Shown here piece by piece: positions 19,301 through 27,793 of a stretch of 64,000 nucleotides of DNA. A program made the translations under genes and the position numbers. The number at the start of each line of letters is the position of its first letter. The first letter of the stretch is position 1. This stretch comes from Flavobacteriales bacterium (GTDB lineage: Bacteria; Bacteroidota; Bacteroidia; NS11-12g; UBA9320): the NCBI GenBank assembly GCA_020635455.1, contig JACJZT010000004.1:62001-126000 (forward strand). The letters are read 5' to 3'. Under the pieces are notes generated by a model that was not told the origin of the DNA, searched no databases, and was given only the letters and a program-made list of their open reading frames with translations.

Positions 19301-19734
19301 ATCTTTTCGGTAAGGTCATCCCAAACACTTTTGTATTTCATTACATCCTTCCTGCAGGCAGCATTGTATTCTTCAATGCTTATTTTCTTTCCAATGTCTT
19401 CCTTGGTGATTCCAAGTGATTTCTCAACCTGAAGTTCAATGGGCAAACCATGAGTATCCCAGCCTGCCTTTCGCTCAACTTTAAAACCTTTCAGGGTTTT
19501 ATACCTGCAAAACAAATCTTTGATCGTACGGGCCATTACGTGGTGTATACCCGGAAGTCCATTGGCCGAAGGAGGACCTTCATAAAAAACAAAGTCCTTC
19601 TTTTCGCTGCGGTTTGCAACCGATTTTTTAAAGATATCCTGAGATTCCCAAAATGATTTTATTTCACTCTCAAAAACCGGAAAATTTGATTTTTTGAATT
19701 CAGGATATTTATGATTTCGGGCCTTTTGCTGCAC
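16330..19734 (-). CDS. ileS: Isoleucyl-tRNA synthetase
   Basis: It charges tRNA-Ile. The protein is 1134 aa from a GTG start at 19734. The first TTG in frame (19755) lies inside the promoter box and cannot be the start. The HIGH motif appears as GIHH (residues 62-65, after PPSANGLP) and the KMSKS motif as KMSKR (675-679). The editing domain follows about residue 200. There is no C-terminal Cys-rich zinc site, and the length exceeds the E. coli type by about 200 residues, both suggesting the eukaryote-like IleRS2 class (inference), a class often less sensitive to mupirocin. It leads the operon with the DksA-like gene and lspA. Confidence 0.96.
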   Translation of the reverse strand: MQQKARNHKYPEFKKSNFPVFESEIKSFWESQDIFKKSVANRSEKKDFVFYEGPPSANGLPGIHHVMARTIKDLFCRYKTLKGFKVERKAGWDTHGLPIELQVEKSLGITKEDIGKKISIEEYNAACRKDVMKYKSVWDDLTEKIGYWVDLEHPYITYENDYIETVWQLLKQLHKKGLLYKGYTIQPYSPAAGTGLSSHELNQPGTYKMLKDTTVIAQFKIDAGSDTVLFESTKGEPVYALAWTTTPWTLPSNTALAVGKKIEYALVKTYNQYTFKPIIVLLAKDLLGKYFKPENAEMNFSDYQEGQKEIPWELLSLFKGGDLIGLRYEQLMPYTLPVDEPGDAFQVIAGDFVSTEEGTGIVHIAPTFGADDARVAKLAGVPPMLILNDEGKKVPLVDLQGRFVEVMGEFAGKYVKNEYYTEAPERSVDVEIAIKLKEENKAFRVEKYEHSYPHCWRTDKPVLYYPLESWFIKTTAVKDRLIALNKTIHWKPEHTGEGRFGNWLENLVDWNLSRSRYWGTPLPVWRTEDGLEEKCIGSIAELKEEIAKSVEMGLMPSEILEKAEDIELHRPYVDHIVLVSDTNKPMRRETDLIDVWFDSGAMPYAQWGLNKSSKLEMDFNPGFKNAFPADFIAEGVDQTRGWFFTLHAISTMLFDQVSYRNVVANGLVLDKMGNKMSKRLGNTVDPFETIATYGADATRWYLIGNAAPWENLKFDIEGLAETQRKFFGTLYNTYSFFALYANLDGFVKQDFELSEDLQYSELDRWVLSALYQLIEDVQSALDAYEPHVASRSIQDFVNDQLSNWYVRLARRRFWKSEASEDKKAAFETLFHCLLTVSQLMSPIAPFISDWLYRNLTLASTGTGTENNLPDSVHLTDWVSSDNYQIDTELLERMEIAQKLSSMVLAIRKKEKIKVRQPLQTILIPASTKKFEQQVNKVKELILSEVNVKELRFLDERENTIIVKSAKADFKKLGPKVGPDMKQLSGIIAAFSSEQIQTLEQNGSIDIKLGEKTFNLTSDEIEIMTKDVEGWQVEVNGNLTVALDLNIDENLRSEGIAREMVNRIQNMRKESGFEVNDRIIVKYKPHVDIEKSLNSFRTYICNEVLANEIRSDETLKGNAIELNDISTILSINKVN

Positions 19735-19752
19735 GATTATTTTTAAAAGGTG

Positions 19753-19760
19753 CAAAGATA
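19753..19760 (-). promoter_or_regulatory. -7 box of the ileS operon
   Basis: TATCTTTG on the minus strand fits TAnnTTTG and is followed by CACC, the form commonly seen at Bacteroidota housekeeping promoters. Initiation near 19747 leaves a leader of about 13 nt before the GTG at 19734. The site overlaps the TTG at 19755, which rules that codon out. Confidence 0.65.
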
Positions 19761-19865
19761 CGATTTTTTAAATCTTTATAATAGTCCGGGCTAAGGATTT
19801 ACCTGCTTTAAAAAATGAACAGGAAATTCACATTTTAAACAATATGCTTTACGGCCAGAATGGAT

Positions 19866-22208
19866 TTATTCAAATCCGTCCAGATCAATGAATCCTTGCT
19901 TTTCCTTCTTCCTGGATTTTGCCACATCGTAACTGTGCAGTAGGGAAGGCAGTAAAATAAGATTTGAGAACAGTGCAAGAAGCAGGTTTATACTGGTTAA
20001 AATACCCAACATTATGGTGCCGCCAAAGGAAGAAAAGGCAAAGATCAGGAAACCGAAAAACAGCACTACGGCAGAATACATCATGCTCACACCCGATTCT
20101 TTAAGTGCAGAACTTAATGCTTTTGGAATATTGTATTTGTGCTTCCTTAATTCCTGCCGGTATTTTGCCAGAAAATGTATGCTGTAATCAACTGCAATTC
20201 CATAGGCTATTGAAAATACGATTATGCTGCTGGGCTTAAAACTTATGTTGCAGTACCCCATAAGTGCTATGGTCATGATAAGTGGGATAATGTTTGGCAC
20301 AAAGGAAATTATGATCATCCTCCAATTAAAAAAAATAAATGCCATTATGAGTGAATTTGCAATCAAGGCCAGCAATACACTCTGGAATAAATTGGTAAAT
20401 AAAAATCGGTTGCCCTTTAGAAAAATTATGCTCGTGCCTGTAAAGGAAACATCGTATTCTTTGGCCGGTAAAATCTCCTGGGCTTTTTTAAAAACCCTTT
20501 CCTCAACTTCTTTGATCCTTTTTGACCCTACATCTGCCATCTGAAAACTAATCCTGGCCTTTTGATAATTGCTGTCAACCAGGTTGTGTAAAATATTTTT
20601 ATTCTGTTTACCGCTTGGCAACATCGACATAATGTTACCAAGATCGAGTACGCTTGGAACCAGATATCTCAATGAGTCTCCTTCGTAGTAAGCCTGATTT
20701 GCAAATCGCATCATTTTGGCAAGTGATACAGACTTGGAGAATTCAGGCATCAAACCAACTTCTTTTTCAAGAAGATCGATCCTCTGTAAGGTTCTGATGT
20801 GTTTAATACCTGCCTTTTTCCGGGTATCGATCACGATCTCAAAAGGCATGACACCTTTTATGTTGGTTTCAAAAAATTTCAAATCCTTGTACAGCGGATC
20901 TCTTTTTGAAATGTCGTCAACCATGAATACCACCGACTTTATTAAAAATACTCCGATGAGGGAGATCACTGCCAGTACAATGGTAACGGTATAGATTAGT
21001 TTCCTCTTTGACGAAACCATCATTATGTTCCAGGAAATTATCTTATTGAGTACCGAGCTGTCGAGGTGTTTGGTCTGTTTGTTCGAAGGCTCCGGTAAAT
21101 AGCTGAAAATAATGGGTATCAGGATCATGGATATCAGGTAGATGGACATGATGGACCAAAAGGCAACCGACCCAAATTCCTGTAAGGAGGTACTACCTGT
21201 AAAATTGAATACCCCGAATCCAAATGCGGTGGTAAGATTAATGAAGAATACAGCCAGTCCAACCTTCGAGATCACTCTTTGAAGTGCCTTTATCTTGTTT
21301 TTGTGTCCCCTGAACTCATCGTGATACTTATTTAATAAATAGATGCAGTTCGTTATTCCGATCACCACCATTAATGGAGGCATTAATCCTGTAAAAACAG
21401 AAATTTTATATCCAAAAAGAGCGTTTATTCCAAGAGTCCACAAAACCCCAACAATAACCACCAGCTGAGCAAAAAGCAGGGTATAAAACGACCTGAAAAA
21501 GAAGAGCATGATGATAGAAGTGATCAAAAAAGACAAGGCCGTAAAAATTATTATTTCACGTTTGATCTTATTTGAATATTCGGTACGTATATAGGGTAAT
21601 CCTGAAAAATGAGGTTCAACCCCATGCTTTTCGCAAATTCCCCTAACCTGCCTTTCAAGATTCTTTACAAACGTTATACGATCACGGCTGTCCAGCATCG
21701 ACGATTCCATGGTTATGGCCATAATGCTGAGCTCGGCAGTATTGTCAAAAATCAGTCCGTCGTAAAATTTATAGGTATGCATTTCAGCCAGAAGTGAATC
21801 CAGCTCAGCCTGATCTTTTGGCTTTCTCTTAAAAATACGTTCCTGATCAAAAACGTAATCGTCGTAATTTACAACAAGCTTCCGGATATTGGCTATTGAA
21901 AGGATCTGCCTTATGCCTTTTCTTTTTTCAATTTTTTCGGTAAGATCATACCATTCATTGAAAAACTCAAGATTTCGGATCTTAGGTGACTTGATGCCGA
22001 TAACCATTACCGAACCATCGTCTCCGAAAAGCTTTTTAAACTCTTTATAGGCTACAAAATCGGGATCGTTGTCGGGAATAAACTTAGGATTGTCATAGGC
22101 CATCTTGATCTTCGTAGCCTCGTAAGCCATAAAACAGGTTCCTGCAATCAATAAAATGATCAGCCAAAACCGGTTACGCAATAAAATACTGGCTATTTTC
22201 TCCCACAT
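19866..22208 (-). CDS. MMPL/RND-family transporter
   Basis: The 780-aa protein has two similar halves, each with one helix, a large periplasmic domain and a bundle of five or more helices, giving about 12 membrane segments (first at residues 13-29). The N-terminal AYDNPKFIPDNDPDFVAYKEF stretch (read with the following FGDDGSVMV) is typical of the MMPL/HpnN-like branch of RND exporters, which move lipids or hydrophobic compounds. No membrane-fusion or outer-membrane partner is adjacent. It is the last gene of the operon IMPase-amidase-RidA-MMPL, 36 bp after ridA. The substrate is unknown. Confidence 0.88.
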   Translation of the reverse strand: MWEKIASILLRNRFWLIILLIAGTCFMAYEATKIKMAYDNPKFIPDNDPDFVAYKEFKKLFGDDGSVMVIGIKSPKIRNLEFFNEWYDLTEKIEKRKGIRQILSIANIRKLVVNYDDYVFDQERIFKRKPKDQAELDSLLAEMHTYKFYDGLIFDNTAELSIMAITMESSMLDSRDRITFVKNLERQVRGICEKHGVEPHFSGLPYIRTEYSNKIKREIIIFTALSFLITSIIMLFFFRSFYTLLFAQLVVIVGVLWTLGINALFGYKISVFTGLMPPLMVVIGITNCIYLLNKYHDEFRGHKNKIKALQRVISKVGLAVFFINLTTAFGFGVFNFTGSTSLQEFGSVAFWSIMSIYLISMILIPIIFSYLPEPSNKQTKHLDSSVLNKIISWNIMMVSSKRKLIYTVTIVLAVISLIGVFLIKSVVFMVDDISKRDPLYKDLKFFETNIKGVMPFEIVIDTRKKAGIKHIRTLQRIDLLEKEVGLMPEFSKSVSLAKMMRFANQAYYEGDSLRYLVPSVLDLGNIMSMLPSGKQNKNILHNLVDSNYQKARISFQMADVGSKRIKEVEERVFKKAQEILPAKEYDVSFTGTSIIFLKGNRFLFTNLFQSVLLALIANSLIMAFIFFNWRMIIISFVPNIIPLIMTIALMGYCNISFKPSSIIVFSIAYGIAVDYSIHFLAKYRQELRKHKYNIPKALSSALKESGVSMMYSAVVLFFGFLIFAFSSFGGTIMLGILTSINLLLALFSNLILLPSLLHSYDVAKSRKKEKQGFIDLDGFE

Positions 22209-22244
22209 ATCAAATCCTGAAGAATGGCTTCTTTGTCAGCTCCT

Positions 22245-22631
22245 CTAGCCTATTACCGCTGTAGCTTCAATTTCAATAAGCATTCTTCGGTCAATAAGGG
22301 CTGAAACTTCAACCATTGAAGAAGCCGGTTTTACATCGGCAAAAAAATGGTGAAGGGCCTTGGCAACTTCTTCCCATTCCGAAATGTCGGTAACATAAAC
22401 TCTGGTTCGAATCACATCCGATAAGGAAGCCCCTTCTGCCTTTAAGGCCATTTCAATTTTTTCGACAATAAAGAAGGTTTGCTGAAAAATATTTTTTCCA
22501 CCAACGATTTCGCCATCCTGATTGATGGCCGAAGTGGCCGAAACCTCAATGATGTTACCTGCCCTGACTGCCCTGCTCTGTCCGGTCATTCCTTCCCAAA
22601 AATCACTTGATGATATTATTTGTCTTTCCAT
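22245..22631 (-). CDS. RidA/YjgF-family protein
   Basis: A 128-aa single-domain protein covering the whole RidA fold. RidA enzymes hydrolyse reactive enamine/imine intermediates made by PLP enzymes. The conserved Arg in DVIRTRVYVTD (the family's substrate-binding Arg, about residue 87) and the closing SALIDRRMLIEIEATAV segment with its Glu are present, so an active deaminase is plausible. It lies one base after the amidase gene stop, in the same operon as the MMPL transporter; no functional link to them is evident. Confidence 0.9.
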   Translation of the reverse strand: MERQIISSSDFWEGMTGQSRAVRAGNIIEVSATSAINQDGEIVGGKNIFQQTFFIVEKIEMALKAEGASLSDVIRTRVYVTDISEWEEVAKALHHFFADVKPASSMVEVSALIDRRMLIEIEATAVIG

Positions 22632-22632
22632 G

Positions 22633-23934
22633 CTAATTTTTATTTATGATTAATTTACCGATAGTTTCTGACTTAGTACCCGGGTTAATTTTGTAAATAT
22701 ATAAACCGTCGGGCAAAAATAGATTAAAATTATTCCCATACATAAAATCACTTTCAAAAACTGTTATACCGGTACAACTAAGAACCTGAAAACGTTTGAA
22801 ACTTTTTGACGCCGAACCGGATACCTGAATATATCCGCTTGTGGGATTGGGATAAATCTTTACAAGGGATAAATTCTGTGGTTTTAAATCCGCAATCACC
22901 AATCCGCAACTATCTGCGATCCGGATCGTTTCTTTTTTAACTTCAGATAAAAGCGGGTAAAATGAATTTCCCGGACATGAAGTGCTGCAGCCGTCCCGGT
23001 GTCCACAAATTACAGGCAAAAGATTTCCTCCGCTTTTGGGATGTGTATAGGTACCGTTCCCATCAAGACTGTCTTTTTTAAGTTTCCAAGCCAGCAGATA
23101 TTGCAAAGACCTCAAAGCTCTGCTATCCGGTGCCACATTCGTATAGTCTCCTAAAATACACACCCCCATGGTATTTGAATTTTTTCCGCAAAAATGTGCG
23201 CCTAAAATATCGTCCTCATCTCCTACCCCTTGCGGATCTCTTCCATTAAAAATTGTCCCATCCGGAGCGATCAGGAAATTGTAACCGATGTCATCCCATC
23301 CATTGGTTTGGGTATGCAACAAATATATATTGCGAACTGTATTTAGGTAATTGGTGTCGGTATTGCTCCCTGCAGAATGATGAACCACCAAGTGTTCAAC
23401 CTCGGTAACCTCTCTGGGCGGCTTAGGATCCGGTAACCCATCCCTCCATATCTTATAACTGATCATTTGGGGTTTGTCACAACCCGATTTCTTTTTGAAA
23501 CTTTTCTGACCCGTAATTCCTGTTTCAGGCAAAGGTGCATGGATGAGGTGTAAAACAAAATTAAGTGATTCCTGAGGTGCGACCAGGTTTAAACGACTCG
23601 CCGGACGATTTAACTGGATCAATCCTGAAGCAAATTCTGAATTTTCAGCATCGCAGGGATTTGCATTGGCTAAAAATTGGATGGTATCCATTTTTTCGTT
23701 CGATCCTTCATACACCAGTTTGAAGGGTTCTTTTATATTTCTGTCGATATTAATTCTTAATGAACTTGTTGGATAAATGGTTTTGAGTTCGAATTCCTTA
23801 ACCGGTCTTTCTGAAATTACAATTTTTGAATAAAATGGATTAATCACGGTTTCATGCAATTGCTGCGCTTGTGAATGAAAGCAGGTTCCTATTAAAACCA
23901 ATAAAAATAGATTCAGGATCGGGTCAGGACGCAT
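22633..23934 (-). CDS. Secreted PGRP-type N-acetylmuramoyl-L-alanine amidase, T9SS cargo
   Basis: From the ATG at 23934 the protein has 433 aa. Longer versions reaching into the upstream gene only read its shadow, and this start begins a clean signal peptide ending near HSQA. An amidase_2/PGRP domain spans about residues 180-345 with zinc ligands His185 (VVHHSAG), His312 (GHRDGC) and Cys320 (TSCPG). The last 80 residues form a T9SS type A sorting domain (KIYPNPTSG to KLIINKN). It should therefore be exported through the T9SS and cleave peptidoglycan stem peptides, perhaps of other bacteria. The start overlaps the inositol monophosphatase gene by 11 bp. Confidence 0.9.
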   Translation of the reverse strand: MRPDPILNLFLLVLIGTCFHSQAQQLHETVINPFYSKIVISERPVKEFELKTIYPTSSLRINIDRNIKEPFKLVYEGSNEKMDTIQFLANANPCDAENSEFASGLIQLNRPASRLNLVAPQESLNFVLHLIHAPLPETGITGQKSFKKKSGCDKPQMISYKIWRDGLPDPKPPREVTEVEHLVVHHSAGSNTDTNYLNTVRNIYLLHTQTNGWDDIGYNFLIAPDGTIFNGRDPQGVGDEDDILGAHFCGKNSNTMGVCILGDYTNVAPDSRALRSLQYLLAWKLKKDSLDGNGTYTHPKSGGNLLPVICGHRDGCSTSCPGNSFYPLLSEVKKETIRIADSCGLVIADLKPQNLSLVKIYPNPTSGYIQVSGSASKSFKRFQVLSCTGITVFESDFMYGNNFNLFLPDGLYIYKINPGTKSETIGKLIINKN

Positions 23935-24733
23935 TTTTTGTCTCAGGATAAAAATTCTCGGCAACAATGTTGTAAAGCGTGTCGTAAATATGGGCATTTG
24001 TTGCGATGATCTCCTTACCATAAATATATTGGTCGCCACCTTTGAAATCTGAAACCCTTCCTCCGGCCTTCTCAACAATAAAGGCTCCGGCAGCAACATC
24101 CCATGGACTGAGTCCGTATTCGAAATAAGCTTCAAATTTTCCGGCAGCAATGTATGCAAGATCGATTGCTGCACTTCCCATTCGCCTTAAGCCATGGGTG
24201 TGTTTCATCAGTTGTCTGAGAACCTGCATATAACTTTCCATTGCATCAAAATCGTAATACGGAAATCCGGTCGCCAGCAAACACTTGTTTAATTCAATAT
24301 TATCGGATACCCGGATCTTGGTTCCATTGCAATAGGCCCCGGTTTCATCGGCATAGAACATTTGATCATGACAAACATCGTAAATCACTCCGAGCACCGT
24401 TTGGCCATTTCTTGTCAGAGCGATGCTTATTGCAAAAACAGGAATACCGTGCATAAAGTTGGTAGTACCGTCCAGAGGATCAATAATCCAATTATACTCA
24501 TCCGCTTCTTTTTTTATAGTAGCCTCCTCGGTTATAAAACCTGATTCCGGAATTAACTTACTTAATTCTTCCACCAAAAGTCGCTCACAGGTAATATCGA
24601 CATACGATACCAGCTGGTTTAAGGATTTAACTTCGATATCCTTCTGGTTGAAAGTTTTGAATTCTCCGTACAAATATTCACCTGCTTTTTTACTTATCTC
24701 AATAACGGTTTCTAAAACCTGCCGTAGCTGCAT
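23924..24733 (-). CDS. suhB: Inositol monophosphatase family protein
   Basis: The 269-aa enzyme has the magnesium-binding motif WIIDPLDGTTNF (Asp85, Asp88, Gly89, Thr90), the preceding Glu pair at 69-70, and the second motif SPWDVAAGAFIVEKAGG near residue 215. These define the FIG superfamily; it dephosphorylates inositol 1-phosphate or a related sugar phosphate. It is the first gene of the minus-strand operon. Its ATG lies only five bases below a perfect -7 box, implying a leaderless or nearly leaderless mRNA. Confidence 0.92.
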   Translation of the reverse strand: MQLRQVLETVIEISKKAGEYLYGEFKTFNQKDIEVKSLNQLVSYVDITCERLLVEELSKLIPESGFITEEATIKKEADEYNWIIDPLDGTTNFMHGIPVFAISIALTRNGQTVLGVIYDVCHDQMFYADETGAYCNGTKIRVSDNIELNKCLLATGFPYYDFDAMESYMQVLRQLMKHTHGLRRMGSAAIDLAYIAAGKFEAYFEYGLSPWDVAAGAFIVEKAGGRVSDFKGGDQYIYGKEIIATNAHIYDTLYNIVAENFYPETKNAS

Positions 24734-24737
24734 ATGG

Positions 24738-24745
24738 CAAATATA
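24738..24745 (-). promoter_or_regulatory. -7 box upstream of the IMPase operon
   Basis: TATATTTG on the minus strand is an exact TAnnTTTG match. The ATG of the IMPase gene begins five bases downstream, so the transcript would start at or next to the start codon. Confidence 0.5.
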
Positions 24746-24795
24746 ATTTGAATAATTTATTATTAGAGATTTACACCTTAATTTCGCAACAAGGT

Positions 24796-25968
24796 ATGCA
24801 AAGAGTAAAGGTTGCTTTTTTACTGATCTCTCCGGGAAAGGCCGGTGTAGAAAGCGTCGTTAAAAATATTCTGAAGTACATCGACAAGCAAAAGGTCGAA
24901 CCTTACCTCGTAGCTAGTTCAGAAATCATGTCCTACCTGAACGAATTCATTGAAAACGACCATTGTCTTGATCTTGGCTATTTCTTTACACAACCCAAAA
25001 ACCGAATTTTACTTCGAATTTTTAAATACCTGAAGTACAAATTGAATTTTGATAGCCGAAAATTAACGCGTTGGGCCAACAAAACAGAATTGTTCCTCAA
25101 CAAAAATGGTATTCAAATAGTTCACGCTCACCTGGTTTGGGATTATTATATAGCCTCCGAATTAAAAACACGCAATCCAAAAATTGTATACATCAATACC
25201 ATGCATGGAACATTGGCCCTTGACCCTGCCGATGATTATTTTCCATTTTTCGACAGGAATACAATACTTAAAATTATTGGTAACGTTAGCATCTTTACCT
25301 CTGCATGCAATTATTTTTTCGATCTGCTCAAAATGTGGAAGGTCAACATTGAAAAAGCATATCTTATCCCAAATGGGATCGTAAACGAAGATATCCCGGA
25401 AAAGGATCGATCCGATGAAATTCTGAACATATGTTTTATGGGAGGCGGCAGACCACATCAAAAGGGTGGCGATTTACTTATTCATGCTCTGAAGATTATA
25501 CTAGAGGATGAGAAGATCACTCACTTTAAACTTCTGGTTTATGGTTCCGTTCCTGAAAATTCCAAGGAACGAGTACTGGCAGAAACACTTGGATTGAACG
25601 ATCATGTTGTTTGGCAGGGTTTTGCAGAACCTCCGCTACACCTGAGAGGCATGGAAATCTCTGATGTATTTGTACTTCCATCAAGGCATGAGGGGGTTGC
25701 CAATACCCTTATGGAAGCCATAGGATACAACTTGCCCATAATAGCAACAAATGTTGGCGGTACTCCTGAACTTATTGTTCACAATAAAAATGGCTTGCTG
25801 TGTTATCCGGATGCACGTGACCTCGCCGACAAACTAAAAATCTTGCTTTTGGACAAAAACCTTAGGCATAAATTTGCTAAAGAAAACGAATCGATCAAAC
25901 AAAAATATTACTGGCAGAAGGTGGTGAAAGATTATGCGAATCTTTACCTCGAGGCGTTGGCAAAATAA
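24796..25968 (+). CDS. Glycosyltransferase family 4 (GT-B fold)
   Basis: A 390-aa retaining-type glycosyltransferase counted from ATG 24796; an upstream in-frame TTG (24748) would add 16 unlikely residues. The start gives the usual N-terminal strand and glycine loop (VKVAFLLISPGKAGVESV). The C-terminal donor-binding half has GGGRPHQKGGD and the family's E-x7-E motif in SRHEGVANTLMEAIG. It acts in the cytoplasm on a lipid-linked or nascent glycan, presumably for cell-surface polysaccharide made by this island. It converges with and overlaps the next gene by 25 bp. Confidence 0.9.
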   Translation: MQRVKVAFLLISPGKAGVESVVKNILKYIDKQKVEPYLVASSEIMSYLNEFIENDHCLDLGYFFTQPKNRILLRIFKYLKYKLNFDSRKLTRWANKTELFLNKNGIQIVHAHLVWDYYIASELKTRNPKIVYINTMHGTLALDPADDYFPFFDRNTILKIIGNVSIFTSACNYFFDLLKMWKVNIEKAYLIPNGIVNEDIPEKDRSDEILNICFMGGGRPHQKGGDLLIHALKIILEDEKITHFKLLVYGSVPENSKERVLAETLGLNDHVVWQGFAEPPLHLRGMEISDVFVLPSRHEGVANTLMEAIGYNLPIIATNVGGTPELIVHNKNGLLCYPDARDLADKLKILLLDKNLRHKFAKENESIKQKYYWQKVVKDYANLYLEALAK

Positions 25969-26858
25969 CTGTATATGAGTTTAGGAATATAATTCAGACT
26001 CAGTTCGGCAGTTTTTATCTGCTGTGCAATGCTCTTCCTTATTAGTCTCCAATTGAGTTTCTTATATCTGTAGGCCATTTCGATGGAGAAGATCTGACAA
26101 AATTTTGTGTAACAGGTTTGATAATGCCGGATCAATTTTGTATCTCCTTCCTTTTTAGCATGACGGATCATTTCAAGGTATAATTTTTCAAAATGAACGG
26201 CCTGTTCCCAAAGTGGTATTTTAACGGAATTACCTCCTTCATGTTTGCGCCAAACGGAAAATGTGTCATTGATACAAATAACTTTTCCCGCCTCAAGAAT
26301 TTTTAATTCAAGCAAAATATCCCAGCAAATAAGAAGATCAGAATAGGAACTGAAATCGGGTATTCTGTTTTTTCTGACCAACCAACTGTTGGTATGAAAC
26401 ACCCTACCGTTTTTGGTATCCGTGAGTTGGTAAAATTCTTTGGGGTCCTTCACCAAAACACGAAAAGTATCTCCGTCGATTACTTTCACGTTATGTACGG
26501 CTGCAGGCAGCGATGGATCCTTTTCAAGCAAATCGTACTGCATTTGCAATTTTTTATCGTACAGCCAAAAATCATCGCCCTCCTGAAAGGCAAGGTATTT
26601 ACCTCTTGCCATGCTTGTTGCCAGAATAAGATTGCCGGCCAATCCAAGATTTTTATCCTGACCGGTCATTCGGATTCTTTCAGGATGCATGACAGCATAA
26701 TCCAGACAAATTTCCCTGCACCCGTCGGTTGAAAAATCATCTGCCAGAACTAATTCAAAAGGGAAATTTGTTTTTTGATCCAGAACCGATTCAATGCTTT
26801 TAACAATAAATTCGGAATGATTGTAAGTCAGCAATATGACGGATACTTCGGGTTCCAA
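25944..26858 (-). CDS. Glycosyltransferase family 2
   Basis: A 304-aa GT-A enzyme. The N-terminus has the nucleotide-sugar fold VSVILLTYNHSEFIVKSIES, then LVLADDFSTDG, and the region AFQEGDDFWLYDKKL holds the DxD-like metal site (about residues 93-100). It has no membrane helix. This type adds a sugar to a growing surface glycan; donor and acceptor are not readable. It is alone on the minus strand between plus-strand GT genes and overlaps the 3' end of the GT4 gene tail to tail. Confidence 0.9.
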   Translation of the reverse strand: MEPEVSVILLTYNHSEFIVKSIESVLDQKTNFPFELVLADDFSTDGCREICLDYAVMHPERIRMTGQDKNLGLAGNLILATSMARGKYLAFQEGDDFWLYDKKLQMQYDLLEKDPSLPAAVHNVKVIDGDTFRVLVKDPKEFYQLTDTKNGRVFHTNSWLVRKNRIPDFSSYSDLLICWDILLELKILEAGKVICINDTFSVWRKHEGGNSVKIPLWEQAVHFEKLYLEMIRHAKKEGDTKLIRHYQTCYTKFCQIFSIEMAYRYKKLNWRLIRKSIAQQIKTAELSLNYIPKLIYSYFANASR

Positions 26859-26908
26859 TTACTTTTAAACAGGTCAAAGTAACAAAAGTTCCCTGAAATT
26901 AAGTTGAT

Positions 26909-27793
26909 TTGAAAATTAAACCAATCGTTTTGTCAGGACCAACATTGATCATAATACCGGTTTATAACGGTGGCTCACTTTTAAAGAAGGCGGTCAATTC
27001 TGTTCCGGAAGGATCAGTGATGAGTGATATCCTGATGATAGACAATGCATCGGAAGACTCTGGAGTGGAAGATATATTGTCCGAATTTCCTTCTGTAAAA
27101 TGCATTAAAAATTCTAAAAATTCAGGTTTTGGCAGGGCCGTAAACCAGGGTTTTGAATATGCTTTAAAAAATACTTACAAATATGCCCTGGTAATGAATC
27201 AGGATGTTGAATTATTGAAAGATACCATTGAAAAATTAACGAATACCGCCTCATTAATTCCAACTGAAGAATGGAGTTTTATCAGCCCCTTGAATCTTTC
27301 ATCCGGGGGCACAGCCATGGAGAAACATTTTAAGGATAATTACCGAAAAAGGGCTCATGCTGAAAATTACAAACTAGAAATGTCCGAAGATCTCAGGTCG
27401 GTTGATTTTATTAATGCAGCATGCTGGCTGGTTAACCTTTCATCTCTTGAGGTTCTAAAAGGTTTTGACAAAAGGTTTTTCATGTATGGTGAAGATCTGG
27501 AATTTTGCCAGAGATCCAAAAAGAAAGGATATAAAATGTTTGTGCATAAAAATGCATGCTGTATTCACCATAAAAACGAAAACGATTATTCGGCAAACCC
27601 GGATAAATTGACTGCTTTAAAACTTGGAGAAACCATGGCCTGGTACCTTTCTCCCGGGATAAGTGTTAAAACAAAAATTCTACATTTCTTGAAAGTAAAT
27701 TTGGTTTGCATCCGATTGCTCGTGCAGAAGAAAAACATTGAGGCAAGAGAAAAATTTCAGATCAATCTTACCGCCGTGTTGAGGCTTCTTTAG
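26909..27793 (+). CDS. Glycosyltransferase family 2, rhamnosyltransferase-like
   Basis: The 294-aa protein begins at TTG 26909; another TTG at 26930 is possible because a near-match to a -7 box overlaps the first. Motifs: LIIIPVYNGG, LMIDNASEDS, KNSGFGRAVNQG, an N-Q-D motif (VMNQDVEL) at the metal site and FFMYGEDLEFCQRSKKKGY. This arrangement is typical of WbbL-like GT2 rhamnosyltransferases; the actual sugar is uncertain. It overlaps the convergent membrane glycosyltransferase gene by 4 bp. Confidence 0.88.
   Translation: MKIKPIVLSGPTLIIIPVYNGGSLLKKAVNSVPEGSVMSDILMIDNASEDSGVEDILSEFPSVKCIKNSKNSGFGRAVNQGFEYALKNTYKYALVMNQDVELLKDTIEKLTNTASLIPTEEWSFISPLNLSSGGTAMEKHFKDNYRKRAHAENYKLEMSEDLRSVDFINAACWLVNLSSLEVLKGFDKRFFMYGEDLEFCQRSKKKGYKMFVHKNACCIHHKNENDYSANPDKLTALKLGETMAWYLSPGISVKTKILHFLKVNLVCIRLLVQKKNIEAREKFQINLTAVLRLL

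Noticed and set aside
19850..19890. Short inverted repeat GGATTT/AAATCC at the end of the MMPL gene as a terminator
   Set aside because: Only six AT-rich pairs with a four-base loop over the stop codon and no T tract.
23935..24174. N-terminal extension of the PGRP amidase
   Set aside because: It would overlap the inositol monophosphatase gene in another frame and bury the signal peptide; ATG 23934 gives a clean signal sequence.
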